From Paenibacillus sp. 481 (lineage in GTDB: Bacteria > Bacillota > Bacilli > Paenibacillales > Paenibacillaceae): a stretch of 64,000 nt of DNA. The position numbers were made by a program, and so were the translations under genes. Below, piece after piece: positions 53,345 through 63,370 of the stretch. Every line of letters starts with the position of its first letter. Within the stretch, counting starts at the first letter, position 1. Location: positions 2,796,501-2,860,500 of the forward strand of contig NZ_CP075175.1 of NCBI RefSeq assembly GCF_021223605.1, given 5' to 3'. The notes under the pieces are model-generated. The model saw only the letters and a list, made by a program, of their open reading frames with translations, was not told the DNA's origin and made no database searches.

Positions 53345-55339
53345 TTACACAGAATGAACAGACTGTGGCGTTGGTGAACGCCGTCCGACATGTCCAAAAT
53401 GTGCAGAATCTGTGGATTGTTCATATGTTGCAACATCGGGTGAAATATGTGGTGTGAAGCAAACCGCGTAATGATTGTCCGCTAACCATTGTTTATTGGG
53501 TGCAGTTGTTCGGCATTGTTCAACGGCTTGCGGGCAGCGAGGAGCGAAAGCACACCTATTTTCAGTCGATAATATCCCTTCATTGACGTTTGGCTCTAGC
53601 AAAAACTTCGTGGGCTGCTGCATAAATTGCCGTAGATCGGAATTTACAGCGACGAGTGCCCGTGTATAAGGGTGGCTCGGCTCACAGAGAACTTCGTTTG
53701 CGGGTCCCATTTCCACTATTTTTCCCCGATACATAACCGCAATTCGATCACACATACTACTAGCTGTCGTTAGATCGTGCGTAATAAGTAAAATCGTTAG
53801 TTGCAACTTCTGCTTCAACTGTAACAATAGTTGTAAAATATCGTTGCGTACCGCTTCATCAAGCATAGATGTGGGCTCATCCGCAATAAGAAACGCTGGC
53901 TCTAAGATTAGGGCTCTAGCTATTGCGACCCGTTGCCTTTGCCCACCACTTAGCTCATGTGGATAACGATGCACAAAGTCTGCGATTGGAGTAAGACCGA
54001 CGGCTGACAGCATGTCCATCGCTTTTTCAACTTGCTGTTGCTGCGATAGCTGTCTCATATGCGTTTGCACCGGCTCTAATAACAGCTCTAACGTACTCAT
54101 ATCGGGATTCAACGTATCGTAAGGATCTTGGAAAATCATTTGCATGCTGCTGCGCAGCAGTTCGATTTGCTTACGCTCTCCATGTAACAGATCGGTGCCT
54201 TGAAAAAAGATGCGTCCACTACTAGGCTTCACTAGATCGATCAACATGCGACCTAAAGTGGATTTTCCGCTACCGCTCTCCCCAATCAGGCCAACGATTT
54301 CTCCTTGGTGGATATGGAGATCCACGCCTGCCACGGCTGCTTGCTGCTGTTTGCTATTGTCATTGCGCCGTCGGAAAAAAGAGCGCAGCGACCGTTTGGC
54401 AAACGTTTTGTGCAGTTGTTCGATGTGGACGATTTTAATTTGTTCTAACATCTCTTTACTGTGCGCCGCTTGTACCGCATGCACCGCTTGTGCATGCGGT
54501 TGGCTATTAAGGCTTGTTTGCGTGTTCGTCTTCTTATTGCTGTTATTGGTACTCGCGTTCGTACTGATGTTCGTGCTCATGTTCGCACTCGTGTGCTTGC
54601 TCGCGGTCAGATGGTATGTGAGTTCGCTTGCTGCGCCACTGGAAACTATTTTTCCAGCTTGCATGACCGCTATTCGATCACAAATTTGGGTCACTAGAGG
54701 CAAATCATGCGATACAAACAGCACGGCCAACTGATGCTCCACTTGCAGTTGTTTGAGCAGAGCGACAATTTGTGATTGAATGATGACGTCCAAGCCCGTC
54801 GTGGCCTCATCACAAATGATTAAATCAGGCTGGCACGCCAACGCCATTGCAATCGCAATCCGCTGCTTCATGCCACCGCTGAACTGATGCGGATAATCAT
54901 TGCCACGTTCGCTGCCCACGGCCACCGTATCTAACAATTGCCGCATACGTGTCTGTGCAAGCGCGCGCGAGACATGCTCGTGTCGCAAAATAACTTCTAC
55001 GATCTGCTCCCCGACCGTGCAGACCGGATTAAGTGCATTCATCGCACTTTGTGGAATGACCGAAATACGTGCCCAACGGACACGGTTCAACTCCTTTTCC
55101 GATGCTTGGAGCAAGTCGATGCCGTCAAACCAAGCTGCGCCAGATACATGGCAGCCAGCAGGTTCCAGCAAGCGAAGCAAGGAACGAATGATCGTGCTTT
55201 TGCCACAGCCGGAAGGGCCGATTAAGCCCAGCATTTCACCGCGCTCGATTGTAAACGACACGTCGTCAACCGCTTTGACCGTATGGCCGTTATGCTCGAA
55301 GCAAGTTGTAAGGTGAGAAACGGTAAGCAACGGTTCCAT
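53345..55339 (-). CDS. Fused double ATPase of an oligopeptide-type ABC importer
   Basis: Energises peptide/nickel uptake. 664 residues carrying two ATPase domains, like DppD fused to DppF. First domain: GLIGPSGCGKST, FSGGMKQRIAIAMAL, LIICDEATTGLD. Second: GLIGESGSGKST, LSGGQRQRVAIARAL, FLIADEPTSMLD, then the oligopeptide C-terminal motif NRCAFAPRCPQ. The linker (about 255-320) is low-complexity Asn/Thr/Ser. The ATG at 55339 overlaps the preceding permease stop by one base (TAATG). Last gene of the four-gene unit. Confidence 0.94.
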   Translation of the reverse strand: MEPLLTVSHLTTCFEHNGHTVKAVDDVSFTIERGEMLGLIGPSGCGKSTIIRSLLRLLEPAGCHVSGAAWFDGIDLLQASEKELNRVRWARISVIPQSAMNALNPVCTVGEQIVEVILRHEHVSRALAQTRMRQLLDTVAVGSERGNDYPHQFSGGMKQRIAIAMALACQPDLIICDEATTGLDVIIQSQIVALLKQLQVEHQLAVLFVSHDLPLVTQICDRIAVMQAGKIVSSGAASELTYHLTASKHTSANMSTNISTNASTNNSNKKTNTQTSLNSQPHAQAVHAVQAAHSKEMLEQIKIVHIEQLHKTFAKRSLRSFFRRRNDNSKQQQAAVAGVDLHIHQGEIVGLIGESGSGKSTLGRMLIDLVKPSSGRIFFQGTDLLHGERKQIELLRSSMQMIFQDPYDTLNPDMSTLELLLEPVQTHMRQLSQQQQVEKAMDMLSAVGLTPIADFVHRYPHELSGGQRQRVAIARALILEPAFLIADEPTSMLDEAVRNDILQLLLQLKQKLQLTILLITHDLTTASSMCDRIAVMYRGKIVEMGPANEVLCEPSHPYTRALVAVNSDLRQFMQQPTKFLLEPNVNEGILSTENRCAFAPRCPQAVEQCRTTAPNKQWLADNHYAVCFTPHISPDVATYEQSTDSAHFGHVGRRSPTPQSVHSV

Positions 55340-56202
55340 TACATTCTTCCTTTCTGCAATCTCGGTTGCGAAGCCTCTTCTACTGCATAGCCAGCCATCG
55401 CGAATCCAACGACTAGCGTAGTAATTAATAAACCAGGAGGTAAGATCCACCACACCCAAGCCTCTGTCAAAAATGCACCGCGTGCTTGTGCGTAAAATAG
55501 GACGGAGCCCCAGCTCTTTGTCAGTGGATCGCCTAAGCCAAGAAAGCTTAACGACGCTTCAGATAAGATGGCATGGCTTGCTGCCATAATCCATTGCGAA
55601 GCGATAACAGGCAGCACACCTGGTAGCAAATGCTTGTACAAAATGACGAAATGAGGCGTCCGCATTGATTTGGCGGCCTCGATATAGCCGCGTGTCTTGA
55701 TGGACATCACTTGCGCTCGGATAATGCGCGCGGGGCTTGCCCAAGACAGCAGACCAATTACGAGTATCATGTTCCAGAAGCTCGGCCCGACAAATGCGGA
55801 TAGCATAATCATAAGTGGCAAAAATGGCACTACGAGTACAATATCAACCAGTCGCATGAAGCAAGTGTCGATGAATCCGCCAAAATAACCTGAGATGATG
55901 CCGATTACACATCCGACGCCAATGCCAAGCAATGAGGCTAGTATGCCAATTAGCAGCGATACACGTGTTCCCATAATGAGTTCGCTGAAAATGTCTTGCC
56001 CTGCGTCATTCGTTCCTAATAGAAATGCAGCACTAGGTGCCGCAAAGGGCGGCCCAACTTGTTCTGCTGGATCATAAGGTACGATTAACGGCCCAAATAG
56101 GGCGATAAGTACAAAAAAGATAAAAATACTTAATCCCACTAATGCTGCGTTATTTCGTCCAAACGCAGTCCATAGCGGGCTATTTCGCTTTACTATATTC
56201 AT
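55339..56202 (-). CDS. ABC importer permease, DppC/OppC type
   Basis: 287 residues, second permease of the peptide-type importer. N-terminal OppC_N segment (NNAALVGLSIFIFFVLIALFG) and the EAA loop region EAAKSMRTPHFVILYKHLLPG. Five to six membrane segments. GGGAGG precedes the ATG; it overlaps the upstream permease by 4 bp (ATGA) and the ATPase gene by one base. Confidence 0.94.
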   Translation of the reverse strand: MNIVKRNSPLWTAFGRNNAALVGLSIFIFFVLIALFGPLIVPYDPAEQVGPPFAAPSAAFLLGTNDAGQDIFSELIMGTRVSLLIGILASLLGIGVGCVIGIISGYFGGFIDTCFMRLVDIVLVVPFLPLMIMLSAFVGPSFWNMILVIGLLSWASPARIIRAQVMSIKTRGYIEAAKSMRTPHFVILYKHLLPGVLPVIASQWIMAASHAILSEASLSFLGLGDPLTKSWGSVLFYAQARGAFLTEAWVWWILPPGLLITTLVVGFAMAGYAVEEASQPRLQKGRM

Positions 56203-57185
56203 GATGGCCTCCCTACTCTCGGATCAAGTAGGGGATACAACATATCCGAGATGATGTTCGCCGCAAGCACGCTGAAGGTGAGCATGAGAAATGAGCTCTG
56301 AATCAGCGGGTAGTCGCGGCTTAATACAGCTTCAACCATTAGCTTGCCGATGCCCGGGTAAGAGAATACGGTCTCGATGACGGCAGCCCCGCCGAACATG
56401 AAGCCGATATTCAGCATAAATACGGTTGCCGTAGGCAGCAAGGCGTTGCGCATCGCATAGCGGTATTTCACCGTAGCCTCACGCAATCCTTTTGCTTTAG
56501 CTAGCAGCATATAATCTTCCTGTAAGACTTGAATCATGGAGGAGCGCATCGTCATATACAGCGTTGTCACTGACACAATTAAAGTAGCTGTCAGCGGCAG
56601 GGCGAGATGATAAGCGATGTCTTGCACGCGCGCCCAACCCTCATAGTTAGCCCAAGCTGTTTCTGCGCCGTATACGGGAAACCAGCCGAGCTTGCCAGCG
56701 AATACGGACACAAGCATCATGCCGATCCAGAACGACGGCATGGACGTTAAAAAGATAAAGAAAATCATCATATTCATATCGGTCTTCGTCCCACGCCTCC
56801 AAGCGGACAGAGAGCCTGCCAGCACGCCGATGATCGTCGAGATGACCATATTGGCACCTGCCAGCAGCAGCGTCCACGGAAGCCGCTCAGCTAACACTTC
56901 CGTGACAGGGCGCTTCTGTTGATAGGAAAAGCCTAAGTCGCCCTGCAACAACTGGCCTACGTAGTCCACATATTGAACGAGCAGCGGATCGTTCAATCCG
57001 TGCTCGTCCATAATAGCGGCCTTCTGTGTGGAAGTCATAAGGCCGACATCTTCGCCCGCTAAATACACGAGCGGGTTGCCAGGCATCATGCGCGGCAGCA
57101 AAAAGTTCAGCGAGGCAATGATCCATACGACGATGGCATATTGCAGCAGCTTGCGGGCGACAAAACGCGTACGTTCCATACTCAT
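56199..57185 (-). CDS. ABC importer permease, DppB/OppB type
   Basis: 328 residues, first permease. Typical N-terminus (RFVARKLLQYAIVVWIIASLNFLLPRMMPGNP), then five more membrane segments and the EAA region KAKGLREATVKYRYAMRNALLP. Starts 4 bp inside the end of the binding-protein gene (ATGA), so all four genes are translationally linked. Confidence 0.94.
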   Translation of the reverse strand: MSMERTRFVARKLLQYAIVVWIIASLNFLLPRMMPGNPLVYLAGEDVGLMTSTQKAAIMDEHGLNDPLLVQYVDYVGQLLQGDLGFSYQQKRPVTEVLAERLPWTLLLAGANMVISTIIGVLAGSLSAWRRGTKTDMNMMIFFIFLTSMPSFWIGMMLVSVFAGKLGWFPVYGAETAWANYEGWARVQDIAYHLALPLTATLIVSVTTLYMTMRSSMIQVLQEDYMLLAKAKGLREATVKYRYAMRNALLPTATVFMLNIGFMFGGAAVIETVFSYPGIGKLMVEAVLSRDYPLIQSSFLMLTFSVLAANIISDMLYPLLDPRVGRPS

Positions 57186-59041
57186 TTACGCGTATGGCTG
57201 TTGCCAGCTTGTTTATGCTTGGAGCGTTTGCGCAGCAGGAACACGGCAGCGAGGACACAGCCTGCTAGGACAAGCAATATGAGAAGCGATCGAGTGCTGC
57301 TGCTCGAGCTACTCGTGCTGCTCGTGTTGCTCGTTTCTACTTGAGCAGATGCGGTAGTCTTGCTTGCGTCCAAGTTCTCGCTTAGCTTCTCATTTGAAGT
57401 CTTGCTCGCTGCTCGGTTTGCATGGTCTGATGTTGCTACTAATGACCACTTATTCAAAATCCCTTTGCCTTGCTGGAATACATATTGATTAAAGGCCGTC
57501 GGATTGTACGCATTTACGATATGCTCGTAATATAGCGTGACGATTGGCGCGTCAGTTGCGATTAACGTTTGCATCGCTTGTAGCGTGCTCGTTCTTGCCG
57601 CGTTGTCATGTGTCTTTGCCAACTGTGCAGCAAGTCGATCGAACTCGGCGCTGCGATAGCCGCCTAAATTGGATGCGCCGATATCGGGATTAGAATGAAA
57701 TAAGTCGACTAGGCGATCAGGAAATAGCTGCATCGTTGACGACCAGCTCCACATGGACAAGTCGAAATTACGCCCTTTTTTAACATCAAAATCAGGCCAT
57801 ACAAGCGCATCAACAGTCGTCATGTCCATTGATTTTACTTTGATGTTAATGCCCGTCTCTTTGAGCCAACCTGCTATCATTTCCGCTGAGCGAATACGTG
57901 CGGCTTTGCCTGAATAAACGAGCAGCTCAAGCTCTATTTTTTCCCCTTGTGCACCTTCCCGCCAGCCATCGCCGTTGCGATCAGTAAAGCCGGCGCTGTC
58001 TAGGATACGCTTCGCTTCTGCACGATCAGTTTTGACAGCTAAATCTCGTTTGTATTGCGGTGAGGACGGATGAATAAAGCCAGGATTACCAACAATGGCG
58101 CGGCCTAGTGTGATGGTATCCACAAGCTCCTGTGTATCAATGGAGCGGGTAACTGCCTGCCGAAATGCGGGCTCGCTCATCGGATATCGTTCATGGTTCA
58201 TTAGCAACAAGCTTGTTGCTAAGCCTGCCCCTTGCTCTAATTTGAGCTTAGCGTTGCTTTCAAATTGACTCACAACTTCAGGTGACACAGTGGCTGCTAC
58301 CGCATCTAGCTGTCCGGCAGTTAACGCCGTAAACAATGCTGTCTGGTCCTCGATGATCGGTAAAATAAGTTCCTTAGCCACAGGCTTTCCTTTAAAATAG
58401 TTCGCGTTGGCACTGAACTTATAATATTGACCAGCAACGTACTCATTCAAAATATAAGGGCCGCTACCCATCGGCTGCGTATGTTTCTCTGGTTCGGAAA
58501 TAGCGCCCCACACATGTTGCGGAAGAATAGGCATATCCGCTAGTGGCTGAATCATAAAGTTAGGCTGTGGTTCAGTTAAGAGAAGGCTTAATTGATGGTT
58601 GCTTTGAACGTCTACCTTGGCAATCGCTTTTAGTGGATTCGTAAACCGAGATTTCGGATGCTGTAAAAAGTAATCGATCGTAAACTTCACGTCATGTGCG
58701 GTCAGAGGCTTGCCGTCAGACCACTTGACGTCTTGATGCAACGTGAGTTTAATCATTTTGCTGTCTGTGCTTACTTCGAATTGTTGTACGAGCCACGGCT
58801 TGGGGACATTTTGCGCGTCTAATTGAAACAAAGTGTCGTACATCAGATCAACCAAATCTCGGCCTGGCACACCCGTTACGTATGTATAGGGAGTTAAGCT
58901 GTTCTCGTCTTTCGTAATGCCGATTTTTAATGGTTGAGAAGCAGGCTTGGCCTGAACGGGCAATGCTGTAAATAGGGATGAACAGAGAAGGCAGCAGACT
59001 AGAGTCCGCAGTATAATTTTTCGGCTACATGGTTTGCGCAA
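57182..59041 (-). CDS. Family 5 solute-binding protein with C-terminal membrane anchor
   Basis: 619 residues. TTG start with GGAGGAG 7 nt upstream; a signal peptide ending about PVQA, without a typical lipobox. The SBP_bac_5 body (about 35-530) has LVQQFEVSTDSKMIKLTLHQ and WSDGKPLTAHDVKFTIDYFL. The last ~70 residues hold a Ser/Thr-rich stalk, a transmembrane segment (LLILLVLAGCVLAAVFLL) and a basic tail, so the protein looks anchored at its C-terminus. Substrate unknown; peptides or nickel are the family range. Confidence 0.92.
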   Translation of the reverse strand: MRKPCSRKIILRTLVCCLLCSSLFTALPVQAKPASQPLKIGITKDENSLTPYTYVTGVPGRDLVDLMYDTLFQLDAQNVPKPWLVQQFEVSTDSKMIKLTLHQDVKWSDGKPLTAHDVKFTIDYFLQHPKSRFTNPLKAIAKVDVQSNHQLSLLLTEPQPNFMIQPLADMPILPQHVWGAISEPEKHTQPMGSGPYILNEYVAGQYYKFSANANYFKGKPVAKELILPIIEDQTALFTALTAGQLDAVAATVSPEVVSQFESNAKLKLEQGAGLATSLLLMNHERYPMSEPAFRQAVTRSIDTQELVDTITLGRAIVGNPGFIHPSSPQYKRDLAVKTDRAEAKRILDSAGFTDRNGDGWREGAQGEKIELELLVYSGKAARIRSAEMIAGWLKETGINIKVKSMDMTTVDALVWPDFDVKKGRNFDLSMWSWSSTMQLFPDRLVDLFHSNPDIGASNLGGYRSAEFDRLAAQLAKTHDNAARTSTLQAMQTLIATDAPIVTLYYEHIVNAYNPTAFNQYVFQQGKGILNKWSLVATSDHANRAASKTSNEKLSENLDASKTTASAQVETSNTSSTSSSSSSTRSLLILLVLAGCVLAAVFLLRKRSKHKQAGNSHTRK

Positions 59042-59203
59042 ATGTTACTCCTCCAATGGGAACAGAAATAAGATGTACAATGTTATTAGAAGCAGTATAC
59101 AAGCGGGCATCGTTTTGGGCATGACTCTAAAGAGCTAGTGGAGCTTCTTTTTTGTGACCAAAAGTCGAACAATGTCGAAAGGATATGCGCTAAAAATAGG
59201 TGC

Positions 59204-59233
59204 AAAAAAGCCTGTTGAACGTTCAACAGGCTA
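59204..59233 (-). terminator. Intrinsic terminator of motAB
   Basis: A near-perfect palindrome, AGCCTGTTGAA - CG - TTCAACAGGCT (59210-59233), is followed on the minus strand by a run of T (plus-strand A at 59204-59209). It lies just downstream of motB. Confidence 0.93.
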
Positions 59234-59274
59234 AAATAATCGGATTTAAATGTGGCGTACGGTTTACAAATATT

Positions 59275-60090
59275 TTATTGAATCATATTACGTAGTACGA
59301 TAATTTCGACGCGACGATTTTTTTGTCTATTTTCCGCACTATCGTTGTCTGTTATCGGACGTGTGTCGCCATAACCAGCAATTTGGAATTTGCTCGCATC
59401 CATATGTTTATCATCCACGAAAAAGCGCAGCACGGACAAAGCGCGTTCTGCGGACAGCTCCCAATTATCTTTATAACGACCGCCAGCAGACATTTTTAAA
59501 TTGTCTGTATGTCCTTCAATGCTGACTGTTGTATCTAATTGTGGGAATAAGCTAGCAAGCTTGTCCATAGTTGGAATGGCGTTAGCTTTTAAATCGGCAC
59601 GGCCCAAATCGAACAGCAACTTATCGCTCATCCGAATGGCGATTCCTTTTGGCGTGTCGGCAACTTCAATCTGGTCACCTAGCTTATTCTCATTAACATA
59701 TTGCTGAATAACGTTCATAAAATTACGCAACTGGGCTTCTTGCTTGCGGAAAGCTAAATCTTTTTCCGTAATCGCCCCAATAGCTACGGGCTTATCGTCT
59801 TTCATGTCACCCGAGCCGCCATCCTTGGCTGTCTTCAGCGCGCCCGTGTCGCCCGGTTTCGTATAGGCACCTTCTAAAATGCCAGCTCCCGCAGGCAACG
59901 CCGCACTATCGCCGAACGACGATTGCAGCGTTTGGGACAGCGATGCATATTTGCTAGCGTCGACTTGACTCATCGCGTACATCACGACAAAGAAGATCAT
60001 TAACAGCGTAATTAAATCGGCATACGTAATGAGCCAGCGCTCATGACTGCTGTTCCCGCCTTCGGAATTTCGTCTATTCCTGCGTCTCAT
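59275..60090 (-). CDS. motB: MotB flagellar stator protein
   Basis: 271 residues. One transmembrane helix with the ion-binding Asp (ITYADLITLLMIFFVVMYAM), then the C-terminal OmpA-like peptidoglycan-binding domain (SIEGHTDNLKMSAGGRYKDNWELSAERALSVLRFF). A positively charged N-terminus (MRRRNRRNSEGG) precedes the helix. It overlaps motA by 17 bp. H+ versus Na+ coupling cannot be decided from sequence alone. Confidence 0.97.
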   Translation of the reverse strand: MRRRNRRNSEGGNSSHERWLITYADLITLLMIFFVVMYAMSQVDASKYASLSQTLQSSFGDSAALPAGAGILEGAYTKPGDTGALKTAKDGGSGDMKDDKPVAIGAITEKDLAFRKQEAQLRNFMNVIQQYVNENKLGDQIEVADTPKGIAIRMSDKLLFDLGRADLKANAIPTMDKLASLFPQLDTTVSIEGHTDNLKMSAGGRYKDNWELSAERALSVLRFFVDDKHMDASKFQIAGYGDTRPITDNDSAENRQKNRRVEIIVLRNMIQ

Positions 60091-60886
60091 GAGCGAACCC
60101 CCGCTTCGCGTCAGATGCTGTCTTAAGCGACTTGAACGAGTCGTCTGCTAACAGAAAGGAGCTAAGCTTTTTGCGTAAAATTTGCGGGTTCTCCCCAGCT
60201 TGTACAGCAAGAACGCCGTACTGAATCATTTCCATAATACGCAGCTCTTCTTCGCTGCGAGTCTTAATCTTCGTTGCGATAGGCAAATAAATAATGTTGG
60301 CTGCCGCTACACCATAGAGCGTAGCTGTAAATGCTACCGCAATAGAAGGGCCTAAAGAGGACGGATCTGACAAGTTGCTCAACACGTGAATCAGTCCCAT
60401 TACGGTACCGATAATACCCATCGTGGGTGAATAGCCGCCAGCTGCCTCAAATATTTTAGCGTAACTGTCGTGCTTCTGTTCGATCGCGTCCATTTCTAAA
60501 TCAAGCATTTGCTTAACGAGTTCAGGGTCTGTGCCGTCTACGACCATCATCATCCCTTCGCGTACCGTGTTGTTGGGATGTTGCAGAGCTTGATCTTCGA
60601 GCGATAGTACACCTTCGCGACGTGCAATCGTGCCCATGGCAACGATGTCGTCAATGATTTGCTCGGCATTCGTCTCGGAACGGCGAAACGCCATGCGGAA
60701 TGCTTGCGGTATGCTGCGCAGTCGATTTATAGGGAAACTGACTGCTACAGCAGCGAACGTACCGCCGAATACGATAAGGAATGCGGTTTTTTCCCACAAT
60801 CCGCTTAAATGCCCGCCTTCCCAAATGAAGCCACCGATGAGTGCGGTTAATCCGGCTATAATACCTATTATCGTTGTTAAATCCAT
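60074..60886 (-). CDS. motA: MotA flagellar stator protein
   Basis: 270 residues, four membrane segments with a large cytoplasmic loop. The start (MDLTTIIGIIAGLTALIGG), FGGTFAAVAVSFP, the PTMGIIGTVMGLIHVLSNL motif and the final TLYGVAAANIIYLPIATKI are characteristic. GGGAG lies about 13 nt before the ATG, a longish spacing. A sigma-D promoter lies 120-147 bp upstream. Single stator set, outside the large flagellar block. Confidence 0.96.
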   Translation of the reverse strand: MDLTTIIGIIAGLTALIGGFIWEGGHLSGLWEKTAFLIVFGGTFAAVAVSFPINRLRSIPQAFRMAFRRSETNAEQIIDDIVAMGTIARREGVLSLEDQALQHPNNTVREGMMMVVDGTDPELVKQMLDLEMDAIEQKHDSYAKIFEAAGGYSPTMGIIGTVMGLIHVLSNLSDPSSLGPSIAVAFTATLYGVAAANIIYLPIATKIKTRSEEELRIMEMIQYGVLAVQAGENPQILRKKLSSFLLADDSFKSLKTASDAKRGFAHETQE

Positions 60887-61005
60887 GAAATATAGTCATC
60901 TCCCTATCGCTGTGGTTAACGTTTCCCATTTGCATCCAATCTACGAAAGGAGTATAATAAAACGGGAACAAACATTCTTATTTTAATGATGCAATCTTAA
61001 TCCTA

Positions 61006-61033
61006 TTATCGGGTAAATCAAACATAAAGTTTA
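61006..61033 (-). promoter_or_regulatory. Sigma-D promoter of motAB
   Basis: On the minus strand TAAA (61033-61030), 16 nt, CCCGATAA (61013-61006), differing from the sigma-D consensus by one base and one spacer nucleotide. motA starts 120 bp downstream. Confidence 0.75.
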
Positions 61034-61300
61034 GCAAAATCATGCATTAGGGAGCGGTTGACGCAGTTTTGATTCAGAAGTCCTACTCCATTGTGTGAAA
61101 CCATATGAAATTTTAAAAAGAATGCTTAGTCTAGGGCTATAGAGGCTATCCTAGTACGTAAGACATAATGTATATTTTAAGCTATTTATGAACGGTGTAC
61201 ATGAGGTTTTTAGTTCCATACAAGAACTTATATATAGCGTTGTGATGATGCGCCAGAACATAATTGAACGATATGCTAAAGGAGCGGTGAGGATAACGAG
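61034..61300. other. Upstream region of uvrB
   Basis: No gene seen. A/T-rich, with a possible AGTTC ... GAACT inverted repeat near 61207-61225. I could not find a convincing LexA box (CGAAC-N4-GTTCG) in it, although GAAC-type halves occur. Confidence 0.35.
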
Positions 61301-63298
61301 ATGGCACAATTTGAGATAAGCTCGAAGACGTTTGAGCTGGTATCGGAATTTTCTCCACAAGGGGATCAGCCAGCGGCAATTCAGAAATTGGTGGAAGGTG
61401 TGCGCAAAGGGGAACGACAGCAGACGCTGCTTGGTGCAACAGGAACGGGGAAGACGTTTACGATCGCCCAGACGATCACCCAGCTAAACCGTCCTACACT
61501 TGTTATCGCACACAATAAGACTTTGGCTGCACAGCTATGTGCCGAGTTTAAAGAGTTCTTTCCTAACAATGCGGTAGAGTATTTTGTCAGCTACTATGAC
61601 TACTACCAGCCCGAAGCATATATTCCTTCCTCCGACACGTATATCGAGAAAGATTCGAGCATTAATGAAGAAATAGATAAGCTGCGCCACTCGGCTACAA
61701 GCGCATTGTTTGAACGGCGCGATGTCATTATTGTAGCGAGCGTCTCTTGTATTTATGGTTTGGGTTCGCCAATTGAGTATGGAAACCTTGTGCTGTCATT
61801 GCGTGTTGGTATGGAGAGATCGCGGAATGACATTTTGGGCAAGTTGGTCGATATTCAATATCAACGTAATGATATGAATTTTGTGCGCGGAACGTTTCGG
61901 GTGCGCGGTGACGTTGTTGAAATCTTTCCTGCCTCCAAAAGTGAGCATGCGGTGCGGATCGAAATGTTCGGTGATGAGATTGAGCGCATTACGGAGATCG
62001 ACGTGTTGACAGGCGAAATTATTGCGGAGCGGGAGCATGTGGCGATATTCCCTGCATCGCACTTCGTTACAGCTGCAGAGACGATGAAGGTTGCGCTCGT
62101 CAATATTGAGCGGGAGCTAGAAGAGCGGCTTGCTGTATTGCATGAGCAAGGAAAGTTGCTGGAAGCGCAGCGGTTGGAGCAGCGGACGCGCTACGATATT
62201 GAGATGATGCAAGAGATGGGCTTCTGTTCAGGCATCGAGAATTACTCGGGGCCGCTTACGTTCCGTGAGCCGGGGGCGACACCGTATACGCTGCTCGACT
62301 TTTTCCCTGACGACTTCTTAATCGTAGTCGATGAGTCGCACGTAACGCTGCCGCAAATTCGCGGTATGTATAATGGTGACCGTGCGCGGAAGACGGTCTT
62401 GGTCGACCACGGCTTCCGTTTGCCGTCGGCGCTCGACAACCGACCGCTCCAATTCGACGAGTTCGAGCAGAAGCGCAAGCAGTCGATATTTGTGTCGGCA
62501 ACGCCGGGGCCGTATGAGCTTGAGCATTGTCCTGAAATGGTCGAGCAAATTATTCGTCCGACGGGGCTGCTTGACCCAGTGGTAGAGGTGCGTCCAACGA
62601 AAGGTCAAATCGATGACCTCTTAGAGGAAATTCGCGTGCGCATAAGTAAAGATGAGCGGGTATTGGTCACGACGTTGACGAAGAAGATGTCTGAAGATCT
62701 GACAGACTATATGAAGGAAATCGGCATTAAGGTGCGCTATTTGCACTCTGATATAAAGACGCTGGAACGGATGATGCTGTTGCGTGATTTGCGGCTTGGC
62801 GTTATTGACGTGCTTGTCGGGATTAACTTGCTGCGGGAAGGTTTGGATTTGCCCGAAGTGACGCTGGTGGCCATTTTGGACGCGGACAAGGAAGGCTTCT
62901 TGCGTTCAGAGCGCTCGCTCATTCAGACGATCGGTCGTGCGGCTCGTAACGCAGAAGGTCGCGTTATTATGTACGGAGATAAGATAACGGACTCGATGAA
63001 CAAGGCGCTTCAAGAAACCGAGCGTCGGCGTACGATCCAAATCGCTTATAATGAACAGCACGGCATTACCCCACAGACGATTCAGAAAAAGATTCGGGGC
63101 GTTATCGAAGCAACGAAGACGGCTGAGACGAAGGCAGATTACGATGGCGGCAAATCGATGGAGAAGCTATCGAAAAAAGACCGTCAGTCGCTCGTTCAGC
63201 GTTTGGAAAAAGAGATGAAAGATGCAGCGAAAAACTTGCAGTTCGAGCGTGCAGCTGAGCTGCGCGATGCGTTGATGGAGCTGCGGGCAATGGAATAA
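61301..63298 (+). CDS. uvrB: UvrB, excinuclease ABC subunit B
   Basis: Damage-verifying helicase of nucleotide excision repair. 665 residues. Walker [12 protein letters not shown], the beta-hairpin [32 protein letters not shown], motif [15 protein letters not shown], and the C-terminal UVR domain ([22 protein letters not shown]) that contacts UvrC. The ATG at 61301 follows GAGGATAACGAG. uvrA follows after 72 bp. Confidence 0.99.
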   Translation: MAQFEISSKTFELVSEFSPQGDQPAAIQKLVEGVRKGERQQTLLGATGTGKTFTIAQTITQLNRPTLVIAHNKTLAAQLCAEFKEFFPNNAVEYFVSYYDYYQPEAYIPSSDTYIEKDSSINEEIDKLRHSATSALFERRDVIIVASVSCIYGLGSPIEYGNLVLSLRVGMERSRNDILGKLVDIQYQRNDMNFVRGTFRVRGDVVEIFPASKSEHAVRIEMFGDEIERITEIDVLTGEIIAEREHVAIFPASHFVTAAETMKVALVNIERELEERLAVLHEQGKLLEAQRLEQRTRYDIEMMQEMGFCSGIENYSGPLTFREPGATPYTLLDFFPDDFLIVVDESHVTLPQIRGMYNGDRARKTVLVDHGFRLPSALDNRPLQFDEFEQKRKQSIFVSATPGPYELEHCPEMVEQIIRPTGLLDPVVEVRPTKGQIDDLLEEIRVRISKDERVLVTTLTKKMSEDLTDYMKEIGIKVRYLHSDIKTLERMMLLRDLRLGVIDVLVGINLLREGLDLPEVTLVAILDADKEGFLRSERSLIQTIGRAARNAEGRVIMYGDKITDSMNKALQETERRRTIQIAYNEQHGITPQTIQKKIRGVIEATKTAETKADYDGGKSMEKLSKKDRQSLVQRLEKEMKDAAKNLQFERAAELRDALMELRAME

Positions 63299-63370
63299 GA
63301 TTGTGTGCTCTGTGTTTATAGAAACATGCTAAAGCCGGTCCGCGTGGACCTAGAAGCAGGAGGGACATTT

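Noticed and set aside
61200-61300. LexA/DinR box before uvrB
   Set aside because: Only GAAC half-sites were found, with no correctly spaced GTTC partner.
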